A stretch of 11,140 nt of DNA, taken from Flavobacteriales bacterium. Lineage in GTDB: Bacteria > Bacteroidota > Bacteroidia > Flavobacteriales_D > Parvicellaceae. The DNA lies in the NCBI GenBank assembly GCA_027047735.1, contig JALTUD010000661.1, positions 1 to 11,140 on the forward strand, read 5' to 3'. Below, in pieces: positions 1 to 6,706 of this stretch (positions within the stretch are counted from its first letter, which is position 1; each line of letters opens with the position of its first letter). A program made the translations under genes and the position numbers. Under the pieces are notes generated by a model that saw nothing but the letters and a program-made list of their open reading frames with translations, made no database searches and was not told where the DNA came from.

Positions 1-2
1 TC

Positions 3-800
3 ATAGAATGGCAACGGGTTGGCTTTGTTCACGGTGTTATGAATACCGATAATATGTCAATACTCGGACTGACTATTGACTATGGTCCTTATGGTTGGCT
101 GGAAGAATACAATCCAAATTGGACACCTAATATCACGGATGCAGAAGGGCGAAGATATAGCTTCGGAAACCAATACTCAATAGCTTTATGGAATTTAACT
201 CAATTGGCTAATGCTATTTATCCGCTTGTAGAAGATGTAGAGGCATTAAAAACAAAATTGCGACTTTTCAAAGAGCAATATCAAGAGGAGTACCGGACAA
301 TGATGTTACGCAAATTGGGGATAGAGAATACTCAAAAAGGAGATTTTACTTTAATCGAGGAATTAAAACTCAATATGGAAAAAAGTAAAATGGATATGAC
401 CTTATTTTTTAGAAACCTTAACAAATTTGATAAAAACAATAGTCTGCAACACCTCAAATATTTAGCCGATAACAGCTATCTATCCAACAAAGATTTTATC
501 AAGCAAAAAGAAGCGTGGGAAAAATGGTTGGAAAAATACGCTTCAAGAATAATAAACATTGATGAAGCCAAGAGAATAAAAATCATCAATTCAACCAATC
601 CAAAGTATATTCTGAGAAACTATATGGCACAGATGGCTATAAAACAAGCCGAAAAAGGTGATTATTCGTTGATAGACACATTCTATCGTTTACTAAAATA
701 TCCCTATGAGGAACAAAAAGAATATGAACGTTGGTTTGCTAAAAGACCCAAATGGGCAGATAACGAAATAGGAAGTTCAATGTTGTCTTGCAGTTCATAA
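3..800 (+). CDS. selO: Protein adenylyltransferase SelO, 3' part (cut by window start)
   Basis: SelO is a pseudokinase-fold enzyme that transfers AMP from ATP to protein Ser/Thr/Tyr hydroxyls and is linked to redox homeostasis. The open frame runs in from the window edge: the codons before the first ATG (position 39) read IEWQRVGFVHGV and continue into MNTDNMSILGLTIDYGPYGW, the family's most conserved block, so position 39 is an internal Met. The block carries the metal-binding Asn of NTDN and the Asp of DYG (N247 and D256 in E. coli numbering). The rest is the helical C-terminal half. About 265 residues are visible, against about 480 for E. coli SelO. The protein ends SCSS, and this Cys is at the position that is selenocysteine in animal SelO. 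The E. coli Cys that pairs with it (C272) aligns here with Pro in NPNWTPN. The ATP-binding N-lobe lies outside the window. The family call is very secure. Confidence 0.96.
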   Translation: MEWQRVGFVHGVMNTDNMSILGLTIDYGPYGWLEEYNPNWTPNITDAEGRRYSFGNQYSIALWNLTQLANAIYPLVEDVEALKTKLRLFKEQYQEEYRTMMLRKLGIENTQKGDFTLIEELKLNMEKSKMDMTLFFRNLNKFDKNNSLQHLKYLADNSYLSNKDFIKQKEAWEKWLEKYASRIINIDEAKRIKIINSTNPKYILRNYMAQMAIKQAEKGDYSLIDTFYRLLKYPYEEQKEYERWFAKRPKWADNEIGSSMLSCSS

Positions 801-826
801 TCTTGAAAACTGAATCCATTACGAAT

Positions 827-864
827 AAAAAAAGCGTGAACCAAAATATGTTCACGCTTTTTTA
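827..864. terminator. Bidirectional rho-independent terminator
   Basis: A perfect stem AAAGCGTGAAC (831-841) pairs with GTTCACGCTTT (850-860) across an 8-nt loop. It is flanked by A-tracts on the left and T-tracts on the right, so each strand has a GC stem followed by a U-run. It lies between the convergent ends of selO (800) and the T9SS cargo gene (884) and can serve both. Confidence 0.9.
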
Positions 865-883
865 TATCAACTATATTTCTTCT

Positions 884-3094
884 CTATTTCCGCATAACAG
901 TAACCGTTCCGGTACAATCAACCCCTCCCTCTTTGCCGCATTTATCTTCATCTTCAGGAATCAAAACATAGTAATAAGTCCCTTCTGAAACATCTTTACC
1001 ATTCATGTTCTTACCATTCCAATCATTTTTATAATCATCCGATTGGTAAACAATTCTTCCCCATCGATTATAAATGATTATTTTAGTATTCGGATTATAT
1101 TCTAAATTAGTAACGACAAAGTAGTCATTTTGCCCATCTCCATTTGGTGTTATAACATTAGGTATAAGAATCTCACAACCAACAATTTCGACATTTACAG
1201 ATGCTGATTGTGTTTGATTACATGCATCCACTACCGAAACAATATAATCTCCGGGTAACGGATTAGGAACCAACAACTGATTAGACGAAGTATCGCCGCT
1301 AGCACCAACAGGCAATTGCCAATCTATATTATAGGGAGAAAACCCTCCGGAAATAACAGGAGAAAGCAACAAAGGATCTCCTAAACACAAGGGATTATTG
1401 AAATCTAATACAACAGAAAGAGGATTAACTATAACAACAACTTTTACACTATCGTTTACAACAACACCACAAGCATCGGTCATAGTCAAATAATACATAG
1501 TTGTAGAGGTAGGCGAAACTAAAGCCGTAGAAGCATTACTTCCCGTACTCCAAGAATAAGAAACAGGTTGAGCCCCACCGGTAGCATTTGCATCTAATAA
1601 AACAAAGGAAGAACCACAAAGCGAAGTGTCATTCATATGAGCCTCCAATGGTGGAGCAAGATTAAAGCTAACTACAACGGTATCGTAGCCCGAACCTACA
1701 TTACAAGTATCATAAGCAATAACCGTATAAGTAGTATTTTGATTATTCGGATGCACATAAATAGAATTTCCCGTTTGTCCGGTATTCCATTGATAAGTAT
1801 ATCCCGATATTCCACCCGAAGCAGATGCGGTTAATAACAGAGAATCAACAGGACACGTAAATGTAGTATCATTACTTGCTGTAACCGTAAATTGATAATC
1901 TTCTATAATATACAAAACACCGGAGGTTACAACAGTATCCCCACAAGGCGTAATCGTATATACATTAATCAACAGCTCTTCCGTACCTTCAACAATACCA
2001 TCGTTTATTGTAGAAACATTCATCGTAACCGTATCTTCTCCCGCAGGAAAGAAAATACTATCCGGAATATGCACATAATCCACACCATTAGTTGCTGTAC
2101 CTAATATATCAATATCAATCGTTAAATCTCCCGCTGTATCGGGTCTGACAAATGTAAACAAAGCATCCACACATCCTTCTAATACCGCAGTGTCACCGAC
2201 AATTGTATTTGTAGAAGATACAGCCGAAACATTCACTTCGATAGCATCCGAAGAAAAACTACCACCTTCTATGAATACTCCGGAATCAAACGCTCCATCT
2301 CCTGCATCTCCGATAGCCAATTTAATATGATATGTTTCATTACACACAACCGCTGCTTTCACTTGTAACACAACCGTACTACCGTCGTACTCATAATTAT
2401 TCGTAGTATTAGGCGTATAAAAAACACTATAACTAGTCCAATTCGGATCAATTGCAGTGCAAGTACTACTAGCACCATTTACTCCGGCAACACCGGGATT
2501 TATCGTATTAATGGATACAGGTGTAGAAGTAAAAGTAGATGGATTGGAAGGATTAGGCACTAATGCTAAATTCGTAGCCGAATAATTTCCTCCGGCAGGA
2601 TTAGTTCCGGTAAGAAAAAAACCAAAAGCATCATTTACATTAGCACAAACATACTCCTCATACTCTTCAGAAGCAAAAACATAGTTAAACTTGATTGTAT
2701 CTCCCGTAGGCACAAAATCAAATTCAACCACGCATTCATCAAAGATAGAATTTGGAGTAATACTTTGTAAATCAACATCAGTTCCCGGTAAACCCGTTCC
2801 CCCAAGAGAAGTACCTCCTCCAATATTTAACATCGCTGCCATTTGTACATTTCCTGACCCCAGTATAATACCGTTACTCAATCCTATATTCGAATTTGGA
2901 TCAGAAAATGACCCTACTTGCTCATTTACAATATTTCCTGCACCTCCATTAAATTGTACATTTGAAATCGTAACACCCGAACCCACCAATACATTTTGAA
3001 TATACTGTTCAACAGTCATCGTATTATTTACAGAGAGTTGAGAAAATCCTAAAAAAGGAAACAACAAAAGAACAACTATAAAGAGTTTTTTCAT
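884..3094 (-). CDS. Secreted T9SS cargo protein: choice-of-anchor L, Calx-beta-like and PKD/Ig-like domains, type-B sorting domain
   Basis: A 736-residue secreted, probably surface-attached or adhesive protein. I chose the ATG at 3094 because it gives a clean signal peptide (MKKLFIVVLLLFPFLGFSQ). The frame is open back to 3127, but that start would add 11 residues ahead of the signal. Approximate domains in order: choice-of-anchor L (25-285, with the acidic FASEEYEEYV stretch and AFGFFL); a Calx-beta-like module (300-400, GTATNGVDY and EGTEELLINV); three PKD/Ig-like modules (410-480, 485-560, 565-640, with YQWNTG and YSWSTG); and a gliding-motility-associated C-terminal domain (642-736, IPNVITPNGDGQNDYF, IYNRWG, Y-D-WNGK, GTYYYV). 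This last domain directs type B export through the T9SS. No catalytic domain is visible. The gene stands alone, convergent with selO. The best -7-like box upstream is TACTTTCG (3143-3150, - strand), one base off TAnnTTTG. The exact function is unknown. Confidence 0.9.
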   Translation of the reverse strand: MKKLFIVVLLLFPFLGFSQLSVNNTMTVEQYIQNVLVGSGVTISNVQFNGGAGNIVNEQVGSFSDPNSNIGLSNGIILGSGNVQMAAMLNIGGGTSLGGTGLPGTDVDLQSITPNSIFDECVVEFDFVPTGDTIKFNYVFASEEYEEYVCANVNDAFGFFLTGTNPAGGNYSATNLALVPNPSNPSTFTSTPVSINTINPGVAGVNGASSTCTAIDPNWTSYSVFYTPNTTNNYEYDGSTVVLQVKAAVVCNETYHIKLAIGDAGDGAFDSGVFIEGGSFSSDAIEVNVSAVSSTNTIVGDTAVLEGCVDALFTFVRPDTAGDLTIDIDILGTATNGVDYVHIPDSIFFPAGEDTVTMNVSTINDGIVEGTEELLINVYTITPCGDTVVTSGVLYIIEDYQFTVTASNDTTFTCPVDSLLLTASASGGISGYTYQWNTGQTGNSIYVHPNNQNTTYTVIAYDTCNVGSGYDTVVVSFNLAPPLEAHMNDTSLCGSSFVLLDANATGGAQPVSYSWSTGSNASTALVSPTSTTMYYLTMTDACGVVVNDSVKVVVIVNPLSVVLDFNNPLCLGDPLLLSPVISGGFSPYNIDWQLPVGASGDTSSNQLLVPNPLPGDYIVSVVDACNQTQSASVNVEIVGCEILIPNVITPNGDGQNDYFVVTNLEYNPNTKIIIYNRWGRIVYQSDDYKNDWNGKNMNGKDVSEGTYYYVLIPEDEDKCGKEGGVDCTGTVTVMRK

Positions 3095-3186
3095 AATCAC
3101 ATTTATATTTATGCAGACTAAATTCATTACCGATAGGTTGCACGAAAGTATAAAAAATCATCTAAACTAAGTTAACCAACAAGCTT

Positions 3187-3212
3187 ATACCATTTTAATG
3201 TTTAAATGGTAT
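3187..3212. promoter_or_regulatory. Inverted repeat upstream of the T9SS cargo gene
   Basis: ATACCATTT (3187-3195) and AAATGGTAT (3204-3212) are perfect 9-bp inverted arms around 8 nt. The site lies about 93 nt upstream of the start at 3094 and just outside the repeat composite. It lacks a T-run, so it is not a canonical terminator. It could be an operator or a chance AT-rich palindrome. Confidence 0.3.
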
Positions 3213-3233
3213 TAAAGGTTAATATCATTAATA

Positions 3234-3386
3234 CTTGGGCGTTCCCCTTATATACAAAAAACAATATACCGCTATCGCTATACATTGTTTCTGTATATAA
3301 GGGTCGGGCTATCACTACTCGCTTTTTTTGCTTGCAAACAGCAAGCAAGCAAAAAAGAGCTCAAACACACCGTTCTATCCCTAACG
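3234..3386. repeat. Structured hairpin element, GGGCGTT...ATCCCTAACG type
   Basis: The element opens with CTTGGGCGTTCCCC and ends with TATCCCTAACG. It folds as two successive hairpins. In the first, CCCTTATATAC (3245-3255) pairs with GTATATAAGGG (3293-3303), with further imperfect pairing inside (ACAATATA against TATACATTGT). In the second, GCTTTTTTTGCTTGC (3321-3335) pairs with GCAAGCAAAAAAGAGC (3345-3360). The CGTT at 3240-3243 can pair with the AACG at 3383-3386 and close the whole element. From memory, elements with this GGGCGTT/GGGTCGGGCT/ATCCCTAACG skeleton are scattered between genes in many flavobacterial genomes, but I have no verified family name. Its right end is the start of palindromic unit A. 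Confidence 0.6.
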
Positions 3387-3535
3387 TGTGTAAAAAGAGT
3401 GATAAGAAAATGAGTTTTAGTTTCTTTAGACGATGAAAAAAATCTTTGCATAGCACCCGCTATGGAAATATTTTTTGAAGAAGTATGAAGGAAATAAAAA
3501 CATTTTATAGTGCTCTTTTTATACAGGTTAGGGAT
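3377..3535. repeat. Palindromic repeat unit A (159 nt)
   Basis: The unit starts with ATCCCTAA (3377-3384) and ends with its complement TTAGGGAT (3528-3535). The centre is CATAGC (3449-3454), loop ACCC, GCTATG (3459-3464). The reverse complement of the 77-nt right arm aligns with the 78-nt left arm at about two thirds of positions. Pairing is strongest at the outer end (ATCCCTAAC, TGT, TAAAAAGAG) and around the centre, so the whole unit can form one long imperfect hairpin. No gene is apparent in it. Confidence 0.75.
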
Positions 3536-3538
3536 ACA

Positions 3539-3697
3539 ATCCCTAATGCGAGTGAAATTAGCGAATAGAAAGTGAATTTTTGGTTTCTTAGACGATGAAT
3601 AAAAATTTTGCATAGCCTCAGCTATGGAAAATTTTTATGAAGACGGATAAGGAATCAAAAAACGCTTTATATCGTCTATTTTGCTCGTGTTAGGGAT
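3539..3697. repeat. Palindromic repeat unit B (159 nt)
   Basis: This unit has the same length as unit A and starts 162 nt after it. Outer ends are ATCCCTAA (3539-3546) and TTAGGGAT (3690-3697). The centre is CATAGC (3611-3616), loop CTCA, GCTATG (3621-3626). Around the centre the arms pair for 18 nt each with one mismatch (ATAAAAATTTT... against ...AAAATTTTTAT). Outer segments also match in inverse orientation, for example TGCGAGTGAAAT on the left against the complement of ATTTTGCTCGTG on the right. Shared landmarks with A and C include TTAGACGAT at the same offset. Only ACA separates it from unit A, giving TTAGGGATACAATCCCTAA at the junction. Confidence 0.78.
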
Positions 3698-3701
3698 ACC
3701 A

Positions 3702-3792
3702 ATCCCTAATGCGGGACAGGTGAGTGCAAAGAAAACGGAGTTTAGTTTTCTTAGACGATAAAAAGATTCTTTTGCATAACTCTCCTGCTATG
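3702..3792. repeat. Palindromic repeat unit C, right arm missing
   Basis: A third copy starts 163 nt after unit B. The junction TTAGGGATACCAATCCCTAA is a perfect 8-bp inverted repeat with a 4-nt loop. The left arm is complete: ATCCCTAA (3702-3709), TTAGACGAT, then CATAAC (3775-3780) at the same offset from the unit start as in A and B (73 against 72 nt). The central loop is longer (TCTCCT), CTATG (3788-3792) follows, and similarity then stops. No TTAGGGAT closes it, so the copy is half a unit. Confidence 0.7.
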
Positions 3793-3926
3793 TAAATTCC
3801 AACTAACTCAATAATACAACATTGATAATCAAATAATTATAAAACCATCAATATTTCTACGTTAGCTAAGAAACTCAACTATTTTTTACAATCACTTAAT
3901 GATTTTGAAAAAATATTGTATTAAAC

Positions 3927-3955
3927 AAAAAAAGGGAGATGCAAATGCACCTCCC
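3927..3955 (-). terminator. Rho-independent terminator, leftward transcription
   Basis: On the - strand GGGAGGTGCA and TGCATCTCCC form a 10-bp stem (one G-U pair) with a 2-nt loop, followed directly by TTTTTTT. The G-U pair becomes an A-C mismatch on the + strand, so the structure favours leftward transcription. It ends either the candidate sRNA or read-through from the patatin gene. Confidence 0.75.
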
Positions 3956-4000
3956 CGAAAAAATCAGTTGCTAAAAGCAACTATTTATTTGACTACCCCG
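3927..4000 (-). ncRNA. Candidate small RNA of about 75 nt with two hairpins
   Basis: Reading the - strand, TATATTTG (4011-4004) is a perfect match to the Bacteroidota -7 box and would start a transcript near 4000. That transcript would begin GCGGGGTAGTC, then carry a perfect 7-bp hairpin AGTTGCT/AGCAACT (3982-3966) followed by GATTTTTT, and end with a strong terminator hairpin (3955-3934) followed by seven Ts. A promoter-like box, a compact structured body and a terminator within 85 nt, with no frame of note, suggest a standalone sRNA. The alternative is that the hairpins are only tandem terminators for the patatin gene, which ends about 150 nt upstream. The upstream -33 TTTG element is weak (GTTTTA). 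Confidence 0.35.
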
Positions 4001-4003
4001 CTA

Positions 4004-4011
4004 CAAATATA
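4004..4011 (-). promoter_or_regulatory. Bacteroidota -7 box (TATATTTG)
   Basis: TATATTTG on the - strand fits TAnnTTTG exactly and sits about 5 nt before the first G-rich stretch of the candidate sRNA. No good TTTG lies at -33 (nearest GTTTTA at about 4032-4037). Confidence 0.4.
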
Positions 4012-4150
4012 CGAACATTATATCGATAAAATAAAACTTTTCGCCCTACCCGGCTTTTATCCAATTATGAAACACAAAAACCCAAAAAAATATAATTTCG
4101 GTTAGTCCCAATAACAATAAACAACTTATAAAAAACACAATTCGATAAAA

Positions 4151-6454
4151 CTATAACTTAACAAACCTTCTGTTCTGTATAACATAACCATAGTTTACAG
4201 AAAAATTCCAAGGAGAAACAGGTTGTGCATCATAATAATTAACCGCAAGTGTTAAAGGACCAATCATTGAATTAACAACAAGTTTTGTACTTGCCATGTA
4301 CCTATAATTGGAAAAAGTTACCTGATAATCATAATAAGGGACATGTGCCAAACCATCTTTTATAAGAACATTAGGTCTAAAAATATAGAGTTCCCCTCTT
4401 AAATCAATATTATCATTAATTGGAGTAATTAATTTTGCTCCAACTCCAACATAACTATCGGAAGCATAAGTAGGATAATACAAGGTCTTACTTTCCGGAA
4501 AAGGTCTATATATCGGACTGTACAGTAACGCTGCCGTATAATTACCGAATAAAGAATTTCTCCAAACATTTACAGCTTCCAGATCTAATCCGAAACGTAA
4601 ATTTTTATGAATCACAAAATATTTTTCAGCCTTAACTTTAAACCAAAAAGAATAATGCTCTTTATCCACAATATTTTCGGTTGAGGATGTATTTCCATGA
4701 AAGCTATATTCTTGACCTTCAATAAATTTAGAAGCAATATTTATCCTATACCCTTTTGTTGCATACAGTTTTCGATTGAGCGTTGAAGATTCATACTTAG
4801 CACCATAAGTTTGAGCATAAAACAATGTTACGTCAGCGGTATCAGTCTTAGTAAAAGACGAATTTTGATAATAACTGTCTTTATTTCTCCCTTTCGAAAC
4901 AGTAAATACCACCCTTCCCGAATTATTGACCGGCACCCCCATATCAACACCGGCGAAACGTTCATTCCTTATAATATAAGAAGGTTTCACCTCATCAAAG
5001 AACGTAGCAAAACTTTTAAAATAATCCCAGTTATTCAAGACTCCAAACGGTCGAATATAAAAAGGTATTTTCGTATTGAAGTCCAATCTAAATCCTAAAC
5101 CTGTAGAGCCATAAAACTTACCGAAATAAACATCACTTTCAATCTGAGTTCCGATTCTCCCTAGATGATTGTATGTAACACCAAAATACCCTGTATTAAT
5201 AGGACGTGATGAAAATGCTCCTCCAAATTTAAGTTGGATAGGTTTTTCCTGTACTACATTTATTTTAACATTGTATTTTTTAGAAACATAGTCATAATCA
5301 GCCAAAGGATAAAGTGTCTTAATTTTATTATCCGATAAAAGCTTGAAAAAACGTTGTTTAAATATCTCAAAATCAATTTCAATTTCATTATTTCGAATCA
5401 AAGCGTTGCGAATGTATTTGGCTTGTTTATTCGTTACACCCTCAAGCTGAATAGAATGAATATTTCCTTTTTTTATCCCTTTTTTAAATTCATTTCGCTT
5501 AGCCTCCAATTCCTCTTTTTTAACTCTTTTACGGATAAGCGTTTTAATATCATCCATTGACGCCATCGTTGCATCATACCCCGCCTGAATAGCCTCTTTT
5601 GCTTTATCAAAATCAAATGTACCGATATTAACTTTAGGCGAAATAAGTATATCGTTTTCACACAAACTTTGTGAATTATTACGATTAATCACCATACTTT
5701 TTAATTGAGAAATCACATCATCTTCATCAGGAGGAGTAATACTGTCCGAAAGATTTACACCAATGATAATATCGGGAAAAAAATCATTAAACATAACATC
5801 CGTAGGGAAGTTATTATACAAACCACCATCAAAAAGCAATTTCCCTTCAACTCTTATTGGTCTAAGATACCCGGGATACGTCATAGACGCCCTTATAGCC
5901 TGATTCAGATGTCCATGACTAAAAACAACAGGAGATTTAGAAACCACATCGGCGGCAACACACCTAAAAGGGACAAATAATTCATTGAAATTATATTGTG
6001 CTTTCGCAGATACACCTGAAAAGACACGCATAAATTCAAAATCCAACAATGCCGAATTTGTAAAGTTTGTTGGTATAGCTTTGGATATGGAAAAATCTTT
6101 ATCCAACTTAATTTGAAGAAGAGCGGGATCAGGATTTTCTTCTTTGAAATAATAGCTTAACTTCTCATCAACATCTCCATAAGCCATTTTTAAAAAAGCA
6201 TCGCTTTCAACCATCTTACTCATTTCATCCGGACTAAAGCCACTGCAATAAAATCCACCAACCATTGCTCCGGCACTTGTACCGGTTATATAATCTATTG
6301 GAATATCATTTTCTTCCAATGCCTTTATTACTCCAATGTGAGCTAACCCTAAGGCTCCCCCTCCACTTAACACCAAGCCCACTTTTTGACTAAGAGCCTC
6401 TGCACTAATAAATAGTAAAAAAGAAAAAATGGATATTTCAATTATTTTTCGCAA
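4151..6454 (-). CDS. Patatin-like phospholipase with POTRA and outer-membrane barrel (type Vd autotransporter-like)
   Basis: A 767-residue envelope lipase. Order of parts: signal peptide (1-23, ending LSQ); patatin domain (24 to about 300) with the oxyanion loop GGGALG (31-36), nucleophile Ser60 in GTSAG, and catalytic Asp209 in DGG, so the Ser-Asp dyad is complete; one POTRA-like domain (about 331-405, IHSIQLEGVTNKQAKYIRNAL); then a BamA-type beta-barrel to the C-terminus. This matches the plan of PlpD of Pseudomonas and FplA of Fusobacterium, in which the barrel carries the lipase across or anchors it at the outer membrane. The start is TTG at 6454: the frame is open upstream to an in-frame stop about 45 nt away with no ATG, and the TTG gives the signal peptide directly. 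The gene lies 51 nt after the small membrane gene on the same strand and may be cotranscribed with it. The natural substrate is unknown, presumably phospholipid or another acyl ester. Confidence 0.93.
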   Translation of the reverse strand: MRKIIEISIFSFLLFISAEALSQKVGLVLSGGGALGLAHIGVIKALEENDIPIDYITGTSAGAMVGGFYCSGFSPDEMSKMVESDAFLKMAYGDVDEKLSYYFKEENPDPALLQIKLDKDFSISKAIPTNFTNSALLDFEFMRVFSGVSAKAQYNFNELFVPFRCVAADVVSKSPVVFSHGHLNQAIRASMTYPGYLRPIRVEGKLLFDGGLYNNFPTDVMFNDFFPDIIIGVNLSDSITPPDEDDVISQLKSMVINRNNSQSLCENDILISPKVNIGTFDFDKAKEAIQAGYDATMASMDDIKTLIRKRVKKEELEAKRNEFKKGIKKGNIHSIQLEGVTNKQAKYIRNALIRNNEIEIDFEIFKQRFFKLLSDNKIKTLYPLADYDYVSKKYNVKINVVQEKPIQLKFGGAFSSRPINTGYFGVTYNHLGRIGTQIESDVYFGKFYGSTGLGFRLDFNTKIPFYIRPFGVLNNWDYFKSFATFFDEVKPSYIIRNERFAGVDMGVPVNNSGRVVFTVSKGRNKDSYYQNSSFTKTDTADVTLFYAQTYGAKYESSTLNRKLYATKGYRINIASKFIEGQEYSFHGNTSSTENIVDKEHYSFWFKVKAEKYFVIHKNLRFGLDLEAVNVWRNSLFGNYTAALLYSPIYRPFPESKTLYYPTYASDSYVGVGAKLITPINDNIDLRGELYIFRPNVLIKDGLAHVPYYDYQVTFSNYRYMASTKLVVNSMIGPLTLAVNYYDAQPVSPWNFSVNYGYVIQNRRFVKL

Positions 6455-6505
6455 AATGAAACAGACTTTATTGAAGTTAGAGAATACAACGATATTTTAT
6501 ATATT

Positions 6506-6706
6506 TTATTTTATCTCACAACTTCCTTGTTCACAAGCAGAGCATCCGGTATTAAAAACACCTTGGTATAGAAATAAAACAGCAACCGGCAACAAAAACC
6601 AATTGTTGCCGGTAATAAATTCTCCTAATAAAGAACCTCCTATCACTAGACGAAGAACTCTAAGTAAACTCCAATCAGTTAACTCGAGAGTTTTTAGCCA
6701 TTTCAT
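6506..6706 (-). CDS. Small YgaP-like (DUF2892-type) inner-membrane protein with Cys-rich tail
   Basis: A 66-residue protein with a short amphipathic start (MKWLKTLELTDWSLLRVLRL) and two hydrophobic segments (about 20-31 and 35-50) separated by a GNN turn. The tail GCSACEQGSCEIK holds three cysteines (CxxCx4C). I chose the ATG at 6706 over the one at 6721 because it makes an ATGA overlap with the rhodanese stop codon, typical of translational coupling. Composition and context resemble the membrane part of YgaP, in which a rhodanese domain is fused to two helices; here the two parts are separate genes. It is probably a membrane partner of the secreted rhodanese in sulfur or thiol chemistry, with the cysteines as candidate persulfide or metal ligands. 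Family assignment is from pattern, not a search. Confidence 0.7.
   Translation of the reverse strand: MKWLKTLELTDWSLLRVLRLVIGGSLLGEFITGNNWFLLPVAVLFLYQGVFNTGCSACEQGSCEIK

Larger units (their letters stand above)
3095..4150. other. Gene-free interval of about 1.06 kb
   Basis: No convincing gene lies here. Reading left to right it holds: the leader of the T9SS cargo gene; an AT-rich inverted repeat (3187-3212); a structured repeat composite (3234-3792); a featureless AT-rich stretch (about 3793-3926); a candidate small RNA or double terminator on the - strand (3927-4000); and AT-rich sequence downstream of the patatin gene. The short open frames inside it show no recognisable protein family, and the longest (3278-3613, - strand) is a by-product of the repeats. 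Confidence 0.8.

Noticed and set aside
788..988. A 66-codon open frame on the + strand after selO.
   Set aside because: It starts inside the selO end, crosses the bidirectional terminator and lies antisense to the T9SS sorting domain.
3095..3127. An earlier ATG (3127) for the T9SS cargo protein.
   Set aside because: It would place 11 residues (MNLVCININVI) ahead of a standard MKKLF signal peptide. The ATG at 3094 fits secreted proteins of this phylum better.
3278..3613. A 111-codon open frame on the - strand with an internal repeat (SSSKKPKIHFLF... and SSSKETKTHFL...).
   Set aside because: The protein repeat only mirrors the 162-nt DNA period, which is a multiple of three. The frame runs across palindromic arms and hairpin loops, has no recognised family, and ends inside the first hairpin element.
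3377..3792. Possible CRISPR array.
   Set aside because: The units are 159 nt, imperfect and palindromic throughout, with only 3-4 nt between them. There are no short direct repeats with unique spacers and no cas genes nearby.
3899..4105. A 68-codon open frame on the + strand.
   Set aside because: It runs through the terminator hairpins on the opposite strand, has a composition like non-coding AT-rich DNA, and resembles no protein family.
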